Assembly: GCF_002305855.1 (NCBI RefSeq)
Contig: NZ_CP022163.1
Location: 4,216,292 to 4,280,291, forward strand
DNA length: 64,000 nt
DNA from: Melittangium boletus DSM 14713
GTDB taxonomy: Bacteria; Myxococcota; Myxococcia; Myxococcales; Myxococcaceae
Reading direction: 5' to 3'
The stretch's first letter is position 1. Each line of letters starts with the position of its first letter. A program made the translations under genes and the position numbers. Positions 43,970-52,692 of this stretch are shown here, piece after piece. The notes under the pieces were generated by a model, which saw only the letters and a list, made by a program, of their open reading frames with translations, ran no database searches and was not told where the DNA came from.

Positions 43970-44489
43970 ATCCAGGCACGATTCAGGGGCGCGGCCGAGG
44001 CCCGTGCTGTGGGTGCTCCCCGCCGTGGCGCCCCGGCCCCCGATGCCCCCGGGCGAGCACGTGTGGGTGGAGGCCGAGGGCCTGCGGCTCACCAGCGAGC
44101 GGTTGGAGGTGGCCGGCGGCTCGTGGGGGCTCGCGGAGTTGCGAGGCTACGGCACGCGGCGCGAGTCCCCGGGGCTCGTGCTCCCGCTGGGGATGGGGGC
44201 GGGGGCGGCGCTCGTGGTGCCGATGCTCCTGTTGCAGCCGGACTCCTTCCGGGTGACGGCCGCGCTGGTGGTGGCCACGCTGCTCGTCTTCACCGCCATC
44301 GCGCGGCTGGTGGCGGCCGCGGACACCTATTGGCTCGTGGTGCGCACCGCCGAGGGCGAGCGCCCGGTGTGGCACTGTCAGGATCATCAGCTCTTCGCGC
44401 GGGTGGAGCAGGCGCTCGGCGAGGTGCTGGAGCCGCCCGCGCCCGCTCCCCGGGAGCCGCCCGTGCGCAGGCTCGCCCTGGTGCGGTGA
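43956..44489 (+). CDS. DUF6232-like membrane protein
   Basis: A 177-aa protein from ATG 43956. An N-terminal soluble part includes a W-V-E-A-E-G-L-R-L strand like a small beta domain, then two adjacent membrane segments (about 70-90 and 95-115) and a C-terminal cytosolic part. Layout resembles DUF6232 proteins. Coupled to the receiver-like gene, 50 bp before the kinase gene; the three may form one operon. Confidence 0.55.
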   Translation: MRELESRHDSGARPRPVLWVLPAVAPRPPMPPGEHVWVEAEGLRLTSERLEVAGGSWGLAELRGYGTRRESPGLVLPLGMGAGAALVVPMLLLQPDSFRVTAALVVATLLVFTAIARLVAAADTYWLVVRTAEGERPVWHCQDHQLFARVEQALGEVLEPPAPAPREPPVRRLALVR

Positions 44490-44539
44490 CGCGGCGGCGT
44501 GTTTCTGGCGCCCCTCGCGGCGCGGCCTAGCTTCCGGCC

Positions 44540-46699
44540 ATGTCCGGATTGCTCTCCGCTCCGCGTGTCTCGCCGCAGACCCTGCTGGCCGCCGCGGCCC
44601 TGCTGTGCGCGTTCTTCGCGGGGGGCGCCATGCTCCTGGCCAGCCAGGCTCCCGCGCTCGGCTTGCGGCTCACCGGCGACGAGGCGGGGCGGGGCCTCCG
44701 GGTGTTGGAGGTGTCCCCGGACGTGTCCGTACCGCTCGAGCCCGGCGCGGTGCTCGTCGCGGCCCTCACTCCCTCGGGCCGCGTTCCCCTGGACGGGGAG
44801 TTGCTTCGGGATGAGCCGGATCAGCTCGGCTCCTGGGAGCGCTACAACGACTTCCTGGCGCGGCACACGGCGCTCGCGGAGGCGGTGGCGCGCGGCGGGT
44901 TGACGGTGGAGCGGGAGGATGGGCGCCAGGTACGGCTCGGGAGCCGGCCTCGGGGCGTCACCGAGCTGCCCTTCCTCTTCTGGTACCAGGTGGTGGTGGG
45001 ATGCGCGGGCTTCCTGCTGGCGGCCGGCGTGCTGGCCTTCCGTCCCTCGGATGGGGCCGCGCGCCACTTCGCCCTCTCGGGCTTCGGGATGCTCGTCTTC
45101 TGCTGCTGCGCGGCGGTGTACAGCACCCGCGAGTTCCTCATGGGAGGGACGTTGATGTTCGGCCTGTCCATGGCGAACACGTTTGGCGCCACGTTCTTCA
45201 CCGCCGCCCTGGTGGCGCTGCTCGCGTGCTACCCGCGCCACCTGGGTCCGCTGTGGCCCCTGGCCTATGGGGTGCAGGGCCTGGCGTGTGTCGCGGCCTT
45301 CCTCCAGTGGACGCCCGGCGTGAGCTGGATCCACGGCTTCGTGCTGGGTCTGTTCTCCGTCACCTTCGTGCTGGCGCTCGTGCAGTGGTGGGGCACGCGG
45401 GGGCGGCCCGTGGAGCGCGCGGCCCTGATGTGGTTCCTGCTGTCCATCTACCTGGGCACGTGTCTGTTCGCGGGCGCCGTCCTGTTGCCCTCCTCCCTGG
45501 GGTTCGCCCCGCCGGTGAGCCAGGGCGTGATGTTCGTGGTGTTCCTCTTCATGTTCGCGGGCATCGCCCTGGGCATCACCCGCTACCGGCTGTTCGAGCT
45601 GGATCGCTGGTGGTTCCAGGCGCTGAGCTGGTTCCTGGGGGGCGTGGCCGTCATCCTCTTCGACTTCGTGCTGGCGGCCTTGTTGCAGGTGTCCCAGTGG
45701 GGCGCGCTCGGGGTGGCGCTGGCGTTGTCCGGATGGATCTACTTCCCCCTGCGCCAAGTGGTGTGGTCTCGGTGGCGGCGGCGGGCGGGGCGGGGTGGGG
45801 GAGACCGGGCGGGGCAGTGGATGCTGACGCTCTTCTCCACCAGCCGCGAGGAGACGCTGCGCACCCAGTGGCACGCGCTCCTGCGCGCCGAGTTCGCGCC
45901 CCTGGAGTTGCTCGAGCTCGAGCGGCCCCTGAGCGCGGTGCAGGTGTCCCAGGACGGCCTGGAGTTGTGCCTTCCCGCGCCGAGGCCCGGGCACGCCGTC
46001 CTGCTGCGCCACCCCGCCCGGGGCAGCCGCCTGTTCCGGCGCGAGGACATCGCCGACGCGGAGGTGCTCTCGGGCATGGCGCGGCGGGCGCTGGAGGCCC
46101 AGCGCGAGCGCGAACAGGGGGCGCTCGCCGAGCGGGGCCGTCTCATGCGCGACCTGCACGATGACCTGGGAGCGAAGCTGTTGTCGCTCGTGTACATGGC
46201 GCGCGAGAGCGAGACGGAAGCGCTCGCGCGCTCGGCGCTCCGGGACATGCGCGACGTGCTGGCGGCGCTGGAGGCGGCGTCGTGCTCGCTGGCCGAGGCC
46301 CTGGTGGATTGGAGCGCCGAGGCCCGGGGCCGCGCCGAGGCCATGGGCTTCCAGCTCATCTGGGAAGAAGAGGGGGCGGACGCGGAGCGCATCCAGCTCA
46401 GCGCGCGTCAGCGCACGAGCATTGGCCGCATCCTGCGCGAGTCCATCACCAACGCGCTCAAGCATGCCCGGGCCGAGCGGCTGGAGGTGCGCGTGCGCTG
46501 GAGCGAGGGGCGTCTGTCGTTGTCGGTGGAGGACGACGGGACGGCGGGCACGGGTGAGCCGGCGGCGTGGAAGGCGGGCACGGGCACGAAGGCCATCCGG
46601 CAGCGGGCCGCGGATCTGGGAGGCACGGTGGAGTGGGCGCGGGGCGCGCGCGGGTGCCGGGTGGAACTGCGGCTGCCCCTGGAGTCCCCGCCGGCGTGA
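44540..46699 (+). CDS. NarX/LiaS-type membrane histidine kinase
   Basis: A 719-aa kinase. TM1 about 15-35, an extracytoplasmic about 110-aa domain (PDZ-like L-R-V-L-E-V-S-P), then seven to nine membrane segments (about 150-410). HisKA_3 domain with phospho-acceptor H540 in R-D-L-H-D-D-L-G, and a HATPase domain with N-A-L-K-H and a shortened G-T-K-A-I-R-Q-R G-box. This class pairs with LuxR-type regulators; the one at 47857-48498 nearby is the likely partner, though two unrelated minus-strand genes lie between. Confidence 0.82.
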   Translation: MSGLLSAPRVSPQTLLAAAALLCAFFAGGAMLLASQAPALGLRLTGDEAGRGLRVLEVSPDVSVPLEPGAVLVAALTPSGRVPLDGELLRDEPDQLGSWERYNDFLARHTALAEAVARGGLTVEREDGRQVRLGSRPRGVTELPFLFWYQVVVGCAGFLLAAGVLAFRPSDGAARHFALSGFGMLVFCCCAAVYSTREFLMGGTLMFGLSMANTFGATFFTAALVALLACYPRHLGPLWPLAYGVQGLACVAAFLQWTPGVSWIHGFVLGLFSVTFVLALVQWWGTRGRPVERAALMWFLLSIYLGTCLFAGAVLLPSSLGFAPPVSQGVMFVVFLFMFAGIALGITRYRLFELDRWWFQALSWFLGGVAVILFDFVLAALLQVSQWGALGVALALSGWIYFPLRQVVWSRWRRRAGRGGGDRAGQWMLTLFSTSREETLRTQWHALLRAEFAPLELLELERPLSAVQVSQDGLELCLPAPRPGHAVLLRHPARGSRLFRREDIADAEVLSGMARRALEAQREREQGALAERGRLMRDLHDDLGAKLLSLVYMARESETEALARSALRDMRDVLAALEAASCSLAEALVDWSAEARGRAEAMGFQLIWEEEGADAERIQLSARQRTSIGRILRESITNALKHARAERLEVRVRWSEGRLSLSVEDDGTAGTGEPAAWKAGTGTKAIRQRAADLGGTVEWARGARGCRVELRLPLESPPA

Positions 46700-46730
46700 G
46701 GTCCGGACGGGGAGGGGGGAAACCCGCCGC

Positions 46731-47291
46731 TCAGGCCTGGCGCAGGGTCTTCAGCGCTCCGCCCCAGGCGATGACCTGGTTGAGCAGGGTGGTGACGGAC
46801 TTCTCGTGGTGAGGGTCCGGCTTGAAGACCTTGAAGTTCTCGAAGTCGGCGCGGAGCGAGAGCATGACCTGGGCGCGCACGGTGGCGATCTGCAACTCGG
46901 CCAGCACCAGCCGCAACTGCTCCACCGCTCGCGCGCCGCCCGCGCTGCCGTAGCTCACGAACCCGGCCGCCTTGTTGTTCCACTCCGTATAGAGGTAGTC
47001 GATGGCGTTCTTGAGCGCGCCGGACGTGCCGTGGTTGTACTCGGGTGTCACGAAGACATAGGCGTCGAAGGACGCGATCTTCTCGGACCAGCGCTGGGTG
47101 TGGGGCTTCGTGTACTGGTGCTGGGTCGCGGGGTTGGGTTCGTCGAGCAGCGGCAGGTGGAAGTCCTGGAGGTCCACGAGCTCGAACTCGGCGTCGCCGC
47201 GCTTCGTCGCGAGCCCATGGACCCACCGGGCCACGGCCTCGCCGTTGCGTCCCGGACGCGTGCTTCCAAGGATGATGGCCACTTTGAGCAT
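46731..47291 (-). CDS. NADPH-dependent FMN reductase
   Basis: A 186-aa flavodoxin-fold protein. FMN phosphate loop G-S-T-R-P-G-R-N-G near residue 9 and the T-P-E-Y-N-H-G-T-S-G-A-L-K-N-A-I-D motif about residue 80 are typical. It reduces FMN, quinones or azo compounds with NADPH. It is preceded by bcp, 30 bp upstream on the same strand, fitting a small redox-defence operon. Confidence 0.88.
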   Translation of the reverse strand: MLKVAIILGSTRPGRNGEAVARWVHGLATKRGDAEFELVDLQDFHLPLLDEPNPATQHQYTKPHTQRWSEKIASFDAYVFVTPEYNHGTSGALKNAIDYLYTEWNNKAAGFVSYGSAGGARAVEQLRLVLAELQIATVRAQVMLSLRADFENFKVFKPDPHHEKSVTTLLNQVIAWGGALKTLRQA

Positions 47292-47321
47292 GGGGTGTCG
47301 TCTTCCTTAGAAGGGGGTTGG

Positions 47322-47759
47322 CTACACCTGCTGGAGCGCTTCGGCGGGGAAGGCTCGGGCATCCACCTTGGCGTGGTAGGCCTTCACCTTGCCGTCCGGC
47401 CCGATGATGATGCCGGCCCGCCGCGCCGAGGCCGCCTGGGTGTCATCGCACGCGCCATACGCCAGCCCCATCCGCCGTCCGGTGTCACTCAGCAGGGGGA
47501 AGTTGAAACCAAACTTCTCGGCGAAGGCCTTGTTCGCCTCGGGCGGATCGAAGCTGATGCCCAGGATGGCGGCGTTCTTCTTCTCGAACTCCGCCTTGTA
47601 GTCGCGGAACGAACAGCCCTCGGCCGTGCATCCCGGTGTGTCCGCCTTGGGATAGAACCAGAGCACCACCGTCTTGCCGCGGTAGTCCGCCAGCGTGTGG
47701 GTCTTGCCCGTATGGTCGATGACCGAGAAGTCTGGCGCCGCATCCCCTGCGTTCAGCAT
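47322..47759 (-). CDS. bcp: Peroxiredoxin, Bcp/PrxQ type
   Basis: A 145-aa thioredoxin-fold peroxidase. Peroxidatic C44 in D-T-P-G-C-T and C49 five residues later as resolving cysteine, the PrxQ arrangement. It reduces hydroperoxides with thioredoxin. First gene of a pair with the FMN reductase. Confidence 0.9.
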   Translation of the reverse strand: MLNAGDAAPDFSVIDHTGKTHTLADYRGKTVVLWFYPKADTPGCTAEGCSFRDYKAEFEKKNAAILGISFDPPEANKAFAEKFGFNFPLLSDTGRRMGLAYGACDDTQAASARRAGIIIGPDGKVKAYHAKVDARAFPAEALQQV

Positions 47760-47856
47760 GGAGCCTCCTGGGTGAGGGGCCCTGCCTACCAGGGCGGGGC
47801 GCGCGTGTGCCTGGGCTTTCGGCGGGGAGTGTTGCCTCGAAGGCAGCTCGGGGGAC

Positions 47857-48498
47857 TCAGCCCTCGATGGGCACGAGGCCCCGGCGCGCCGCCTCCAGGG
47901 CGGCCTCGGCCCGGGTGGACACCCCGAGCTTGCGGTAGATTTCCTTCACGTAGCCGCCCACCGTGTGCCGACTGAGCTTGAGCACCTCCGCCACCCCCGC
48001 GATGCTCAACCCCTTGGACAGCAGCGTCAGGACCTCGACTTCCCGGGGCGTCAGCGCCTCGTGGGCGGGCTCCGTCGCGGGCGGCGCGAAGAAGCCGAGC
48101 AACCGCCGGGCGATGGACGGCGAGAGCGCGGGAACGCCCTCGGAGATCGCCTGGAGCATCTGCACCAGGTGCGCGCGCGATTGGTCCTTGAGCACATAGC
48201 CCTGGGCCCCGGCGCGCAGGGCGGGGAACAGGTGCTGATCCCCATCGAAGATGGTGGTCACGATGCGCAGCGTGGTCGGATGGCGCTCGCGCAGCGCGTG
48301 CAGGATGTCCACCCCACTGCCATCCGGCAATCCCAGATCCACCAGGGCGATGGCGGGCGAGGGCCCCTCGAGTCGTGCCAGGGCCTCCTTCACGCTCGCG
48401 GCCATGTCCACCCGGATGCCGGGAAAGGCCGCGATCAGCACCGCCTGCAACCACACCCGGGCGTCCTCCCGGTCCTCCACGATCAGCCCCACGTCCAT
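47857..48498 (-). CDS. LuxR/NarL-type response regulator
   Basis: A 213-aa regulator from ATG 48498. Receiver about 1-120 with phospho-acceptor D54 (L-V-D-L-G-L-P) and K in V-L-K-D. LuxR-type HTH about 148-205 (L-T-P-R-E-V-E-V-L-T-L, then S-R-H-T-V-G-G-Y-V-K-E-I-Y-R-K-L). Likely partner of the HisKA_3 kinase at 44540. A 7-bp inverted repeat lies about 100 bp upstream. The open frame upstream of 48498 is non-coding. Confidence 0.88.
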   Translation of the reverse strand: MDVGLIVEDREDARVWLQAVLIAAFPGIRVDMAASVKEALARLEGPSPAIALVDLGLPDGSGVDILHALRERHPTTLRIVTTIFDGDQHLFPALRAGAQGYVLKDQSRAHLVQMLQAISEGVPALSPSIARRLLGFFAPPATEPAHEALTPREVEVLTLLSKGLSIAGVAEVLKLSRHTVGGYVKEIYRKLGVSTRAEAALEAARRGLVPIEG

Positions 48499-48798
48499 CG
48501 TCTCCGCCTCCGCGAAGGCAGTCTCGCACCTCGTCCCGGGCCGCGCACCCCTGCGGCGGCCGGGCGCGGACCGGCCCCGAGGGACGGGGTGCGCGTTGGA
48601 TGAAAACCTTGCTCGTCCAACGGGTGCTCCACCCGACACCCCACCGGGGAAGACGCGTCTGTCCGGGACGCGGGGGCTTGCCGATACGCGGGAGCATTCC
48701 GAGCATGTGCGTGGGGGGAGGCCGATGCCATGGGAGCCGCGCGTGCATCACCCACGCGCACCGGGGATCGCCATCGCATCTCCTCGGGGAGGCACCCA
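48499..48798. other. Intergenic region between regulator and ptsN genes
   Basis: 300 bp without a gene I can support. It holds an inverted repeat CGTTGGA (48594-48600) and TCCAACG (48616-48622), 15-base spacer, a possible operator for the LuxR-type regulator gene. Confidence 0.4.
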
Positions 48799-49311
48799 AT
48801 GCGTTTCACCGAGCATCTGTCGGAAGACTGCATCGTCCCGACGTTGTGGAGCGGGGACCGGAAAGGCGTGTTGCACGAGCTGGCGGGAACGCTCGCGGCG
48901 AGCACCGGCGCTCCGCTGAGGAAGGTCGAGGGCTTGCTCCAGGCACGCGAGCACCTGTGCAGCACCGCGATTGGCGAGGGCATCGCCATTCCGCACTGCC
49001 GGGTGGAGCGGCTGCGCCACGTGACGGCCTGTGTCGCGGTGCACCGGGGGAGCGGCGTGGACTTCGGGGCCAGGGATGGGCTGCCGGTGAGGCTCTGGGT
49101 GACGCTCGTGTCACCGGCGCAGGAGGCGGGGGCTCACCTGCGCATGCTCGCGCGCATCGCGGCGCTCCTGCGTGACGCGCGGCTGCGCCAGTCCGTGCTG
49201 GCGGCCCCCTCCGCCGCCGCCATCCGCTCGCTCTTCATCCGGGCCGAGGACTCCTATCTGGCCACCCACCCGCTCCGGCACGACCTCTCCCTCCCCGCCG
49301 CGGGGGCTTAG
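48799..49311 (+). CDS. ptsN: PTS EIIA(Ntr)-like protein
   Basis: A 170-aa EIIA-Ntr domain protein from ATG 48799 (GGGGAGG upstream). The phosphorylated histidine is H66 in G-I-A-I-P-H, with the surrounding T-A-I-G-E-G of the family. In Ntr-PTS systems it links nitrogen and potassium status to regulators rather than moving sugar. The other Ntr-PTS parts are not here, so it may be a stand-alone paralogue. Confidence 0.85.
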   Translation: MRFTEHLSEDCIVPTLWSGDRKGVLHELAGTLAASTGAPLRKVEGLLQAREHLCSTAIGEGIAIPHCRVERLRHVTACVAVHRGSGVDFGARDGLPVRLWVTLVSPAQEAGAHLRMLARIAALLRDARLRQSVLAAPSAAAIRSLFIRAEDSYLATHPLRHDLSLPAAGA

Positions 49312-49331
49312 GGGCACCTCCTCCGGGCGCC

Positions 49332-49535
49332 TCAATGCACCTCGCGGATGTTGAAGGCCTGGGGTCCGCCATCCAGTCCTTCCAACTCGAGGTCGAACTC
49401 GACCTGGGTGCCCGGTCCCGCCTCCTCGAGCTCCCGGCTCAGGTTCAGCGAGAGGAAGGAGACCGACATTCCATTGGCCAGTGCGATGGTCCCTGGCTCC
49501 AGCTCTCCGGCGGGTCGGGTGATGGTTCCAATCAT
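49332..49535 (-). CDS. Divergent cold-shock-like small protein
   Basis: A 67-aa protein from ATG 49535. The C-terminal third (T-Q-V-E-F-D then G-P-Q-A-F-N-I-R-E) matches the end of cold-shock domains, and the start (I-G-T-I-T-R) resembles strand 1, but the aromatic RNA-binding motifs G-F-G-F-I and V-F-V-H-F are replaced. It may keep the fold with altered or lost nucleic-acid binding. An isolated gene. Confidence 0.6.
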   Translation of the reverse strand: MIGTITRPAGELEPGTIALANGMSVSFLSLNLSRELEEAGPGTQVEFDLELEGLDGGPQAFNIREVH

Positions 49536-49814
49536 CGTCTGGATCCTTTCAGCGCGCGGGGATGCGTCCTCCATCGGAGCGTGTGCACCTCGGTACAGGC
49601 GATCAACCACCCCGGGCGGCCGGGCGGCCGGGCGAACCGCGCCTGGGTCTTGGCGGGTCGAGACAGATTGTCCCTCGTCCTCCGGGTGAGGACGGGTCAA
49701 TCTGTCGAGGAATCGAGTCCCGACAGTGTTCCCTCCCTCGGGGGCCATGCTGGCATGCGTGCTGCAATCCTTTCCGTCACGCCGTGAGCCCTCCGGCGAA
49801 TGGGGAGGATGTCC

Positions 49815-50444
49815 ATGCGGATGTGGATGAAATGGAGTGTGTGCGCCGGACTGTCATGTCTGCCCATGACGGCCCGGGCCGAGGCGCCCCCGGAGGCACG
49901 CCGCACCGTGCTCCTGGTGCAACCGCTGTTCATGGGAATGGGCCAGGTGGGCGCGGGCGTGGAGCAGGCGGTGGGCGGGCACGTGGCCCTGTCGGCCTCG
50001 GTCCAGGGCACGTTCATCGCCAATACCTTCCGGTTGGCCGCGGGGGCGCCCGGCATCTCCACGGTGCGCTACGGCGTGAGCGTGGACCCGGGCGTGCACT
50101 TCTACCTCGCGGGCCGCGCGCCCGAGGGCCTGTGGGTGGGTCCCCATCTCGAGGCCTCGTGGGAACGGATGTCCGGTCACTACAGGATCGTGACCCCCGA
50201 TGGGGGCCTGCCGGTCGACAGCGGCATGGGGTCGCTCCAGTACGGAGGCAGCGCGCGGGTGGGCTACACGGCCATCCTCTCCCCGGGTCTGTCCGCGCAG
50301 GTGGGCCTGGGGCTCTCGGCCCTGCGGGGACGTACCACGATCGTCAATGCCTCGGCGGATGGGACCGGGACCGTGGAGCAGACGACGGAGCGCGGCTGGT
50401 CGCTGGCGCCGCGTCTGACGGTCGGCGTGGGCTGGGCCTTCTAG
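49815..50444 (+). CDS. Outer-membrane beta-barrel protein, copy 1
   Basis: A 209-aa protein. ATG 49815 fits the GGGGAGG site; ATGs at 49800 and 49809 precede it. Signal peptide ends A-R-A. Alternating strands with G-V-H-F-Y-L-A-G-R-A-P-E-G-L-W-V-G in the middle and C-terminal W-A-F, the terminal phenylalanine used for barrel insertion. About 8 strands expected. Closely related to the next gene. Confidence 0.7.
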   Translation: MRMWMKWSVCAGLSCLPMTARAEAPPEARRTVLLVQPLFMGMGQVGAGVEQAVGGHVALSASVQGTFIANTFRLAAGAPGISTVRYGVSVDPGVHFYLAGRAPEGLWVGPHLEASWERMSGHYRIVTPDGGLPVDSGMGSLQYGGSARVGYTAILSPGLSAQVGLGLSALRGRTTIVNASADGTGTVEQTTERGWSLAPRLTVGVGWAF

Positions 50445-50530
50445 CCCTGGGCGCCGTGCCTCGAGGTGTTTCCTTTTCCTTTTCCCTCCGGTGGGCCGTG
50501 CGCCGGACAACGAATGAGAGAGAGCGAATC

Positions 50531-51151
50531 ATGCGGACGTGGATGAACTGGATGGCGTGTGCCGGAGTGGCGCTGTTGCCGATGCAGGTGGGGGCCGAGG
50601 AGTTCCTGGAGCAGGAGAGCCAGGAGGTCCGGAGCACGGTGGTGCTGGCGCATCCGGGATTGACGGGCCAGCTCGGCGCGGGCGTGGAGCACGCGGTGGG
50701 CGAGCGCGTGACCCTCGCGGCGACGGTGACGGTGATGGCGAACTTCAATGACTTGCGTTCGGACGCGCTCGGCACGGGGTTCTCGTCCACGCAGTGGGGA
50801 CTGGGCCTGGACCCGGGCGTGCACTTCTTCCTCACGGGCCGCGCGCCCGAGGGCCTGTGGGTGGGCCCCCACCTCGAGGTCTTCGGGGACTACGTCACCT
50901 CGCGCAACGACACCGTCTACCCCGAGGCGAGCCAGAGTGTCGAAAGCGGCTGGCGCTCGCTCACCTACGGCGCCAGCGCGCGCCTGGGCTACACCGTCAT
51001 CCTCGCGCCAGGCCTCACCGCGCAGCTGGCGGTGGGCATCACGGGGCACCGCAACCACACCCTGGCGTCGACCCCCTCGGCGGACGAGGGCTACCTGCGC
51101 TCCTGGTCGGTGGCTCCGCGCACGACGCTCGCCGTGGGTTGGGCTTTCTAA
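50531..51151 (+). CDS. Outer-membrane beta-barrel protein, copy 2
   Basis: A 206-aa paralogue of the preceding gene: same signal-peptide layout (M-R-T-W-M-N-W), the shared G-R-A-P-E-G-L-W-V-G-P-H-L-E block, and the same W-A-F end. The 86-bp gap and similarity show a tandem duplication. Function unknown; porin-like or structural. Confidence 0.7.
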   Translation: MRTWMNWMACAGVALLPMQVGAEEFLEQESQEVRSTVVLAHPGLTGQLGAGVEHAVGERVTLAATVTVMANFNDLRSDALGTGFSSTQWGLGLDPGVHFFLTGRAPEGLWVGPHLEVFGDYVTSRNDTVYPEASQSVESGWRSLTYGASARLGYTVILAPGLTAQLAVGITGHRNHTLASTPSADEGYLRSWSVAPRTTLAVGWAF

Positions 51152-51222
51152 GCGTCCTGGCGGCCCTCACGGCTTCCATCCCAGGGGGCGTCCAGGCGGG
51201 CAGTTCATTTTCTCGAGGGCCA

Positions 51223-51249
51223 TGTCACAGCCATCCCAGGTGATTCGTC
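51223..51249 (+). promoter_or_regulatory. ECF41-type promoter upstream of the AhpD-like gene
   Basis: TGTCACA, 16 bases, CGTC. This is the promoter pattern reported for ECF41 sigma factors, and the ECF41 gene itself is 490 bp downstream in the transcribed unit. Transcription would begin near 51256, before the AhpD-like start at 51291. Confidence 0.7.
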
Positions 51250-51290
51250 CTGGGGGCGGGCAGGCTCTTCTGCCCGGAATGGAGCCACAT

Positions 51291-51752
51291 ATGAAGCCGA
51301 GGATGAATCCCCATGCGGTCGCGCCGGAGATGATGAAGGCCCTGTTCGACCTGAGCGCGAAGGTCGAGGGCTGCGGGCTCGAGCGAAGCCTCCTGGAACT
51401 GATCAAGACCCGCGCCTCGCAGATCAACGGCTGCGCCTTCTGCATCCACATGCACACCCGCGACGCCCGCGCCCATGGGGAGACCGAGGAGCGACTCTAT
51501 CTGTTGGATGGCTGGCGGGAGTCGCCCCTCTACACCGACCGCGAGCGGGCGGCCCTGGGCTGGACCGAGGCCCTGACGCTCGTGTCCCAGACCCATGCGC
51601 CGGACGCGGACTACGCGGAGCTGAAGGCGCATTTCACCGAAGTGGAAATCGTGAAGCTGACCCTGGCGATCACGACGATCAACGCCTGGAACCGGATCGC
51701 CATCGGCTTCCGGTCCATCCATCCGGTATCTTCGCGCAGTGAAGCCGCCTGA
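51291..51752 (+). CDS. AhpD/carboxymuconolactone decarboxylase-family protein
   Basis: A 153-aa all-helical protein. The redox pair C48-x2-C51 with H55 (G-C-A-F-C-I-H-M-H) is the AhpD-type active site. ATG 51291 has GGAG at six bases; the earlier ATG 51222 lies in the promoter. It is the typical partner gene of ECF41 sigma factors and overlaps the sigma gene by 14 bases. Confidence 0.88.
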   Translation: MKPRMNPHAVAPEMMKALFDLSAKVEGCGLERSLLELIKTRASQINGCAFCIHMHTRDARAHGETEERLYLLDGWRESPLYTDRERAALGWTEALTLVSQTHAPDADYAELKAHFTEVEIVKLTLAITTINAWNRIAIGFRSIHPVSSRSEAA

Positions 51753-52617
51753 CGACAATCCCGCGGAACATTTCGACCCCCTCCGCCCGCGCCTGCTGCG
51801 CATCGCCTACCGGATGTTGGCGAGTGTCGCGGAAGCGGAGGATGTGGTGCAGGAAGCCTACCTGCGCTGGCACCAGACGGACCGCGCCACGGTGCGGGAC
51901 GCCGAGGCCGTGCTCGTCCGCACGGTGACGCGCTTGTGTCTGGACGTCCTGAAGTCCGCGCGTGTCCAGCGCGAGCAATACGTGGGCACGTGGCTTCCCG
52001 AGCCCATTGTCGAGCCCGTGGAGGGTGATGACTTGACCCTGACCCTGATGCTGGCGCTGGAGCGCCTGTCTCCCCTGGAGCGGGCCGCGTTCCTCCTGCA
52101 CGACGTGTTCGGCATGGACTTCGACGAGGTGGCCAGGGCCATCGACCGAGACCCCGCCGCCTGCCGGCAGCTCGCCAGCCGGGCGCGGAGTCATGTGCGA
52201 GAGGCTCGGCCGCGCTTCCCCGTGACGGAGGGGCAGGGCCGGGAACTCGCCTCGGCGTTCTTCACCGCTTCCCGGAGCGGAGACATGGGCGCGCTCCAGG
52301 CGCTGCTCGCCCAGGACGTCGTCACGTATTCCGACGGCGGGGGCAAGGCGCGGGCGGCGCTCAATCCCATCTATGGACGGGAGAAGACCCTGCGCTTCAC
52401 CGCGGGACTGGCGAGGCGCGCGGGGTCGACCGGGTCCCGCCTCGTGTACGAGGGGATGATCGACGGGCTGCCGGGGTTCGTGACCGTCGAATTCGATGGC
52501 GCGTTGCAGACCACGGCGCTCGCCATCGAGGAGGGCCGGATCGTCGCCATCTACATCACCCGCAACCCCGACAAGCTGCGCGCGATCCGCCAGGTGGTGC
52601 CCGAAGACGTCACGTGA
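51739..52617 (+). CDS. ECF41-family RNA polymerase sigma factor (SigJ-like)
   Basis: A 292-aa sigma factor. Region 2 about 12-75 (A-E-D-V-V-Q-E-A-Y), W-L-P-E-P linker motif near residue 90, region 4 about 105-160, then a SnoaL-like C-terminal extension with D-G-G-G-K (about 198) and N-P-D-K (about 275). These three motifs mark ECF41, whose fused extension replaces an anti-sigma factor and both helps and limits activity. GTG 51739 start overlaps the AhpD-like gene. Autoregulation through the promoter at 51223 is expected. Confidence 0.9.
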   Translation: MKPPDDNPAEHFDPLRPRLLRIAYRMLASVAEAEDVVQEAYLRWHQTDRATVRDAEAVLVRTVTRLCLDVLKSARVQREQYVGTWLPEPIVEPVEGDDLTLTLMLALERLSPLERAAFLLHDVFGMDFDEVARAIDRDPAACRQLASRARSHVREARPRFPVTEGQGRELASAFFTASRSGDMGALQALLAQDVVTYSDGGGKARAALNPIYGREKTLRFTAGLARRAGSTGSRLVYEGMIDGLPGFVTVEFDGALQTTALAIEEGRIVAIYITRNPDKLRAIRQVVPEDVT

Positions 52618-52692
52618 TGAAAGCGGGCCTTGAGGCCCCAATCGCGCGGCCGTGGTGGAGGGGCTTCGTCGCGGCTCAGTCGGAGTGAGTAC

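Noticed and set aside
51222..51290. ATG 51222 as start of the AhpD-like gene
   Set aside because: The codon lies in the -35 element TGTCACA; the next 19 residues do not fit the family and ATG 51291 has a better ribosome site.
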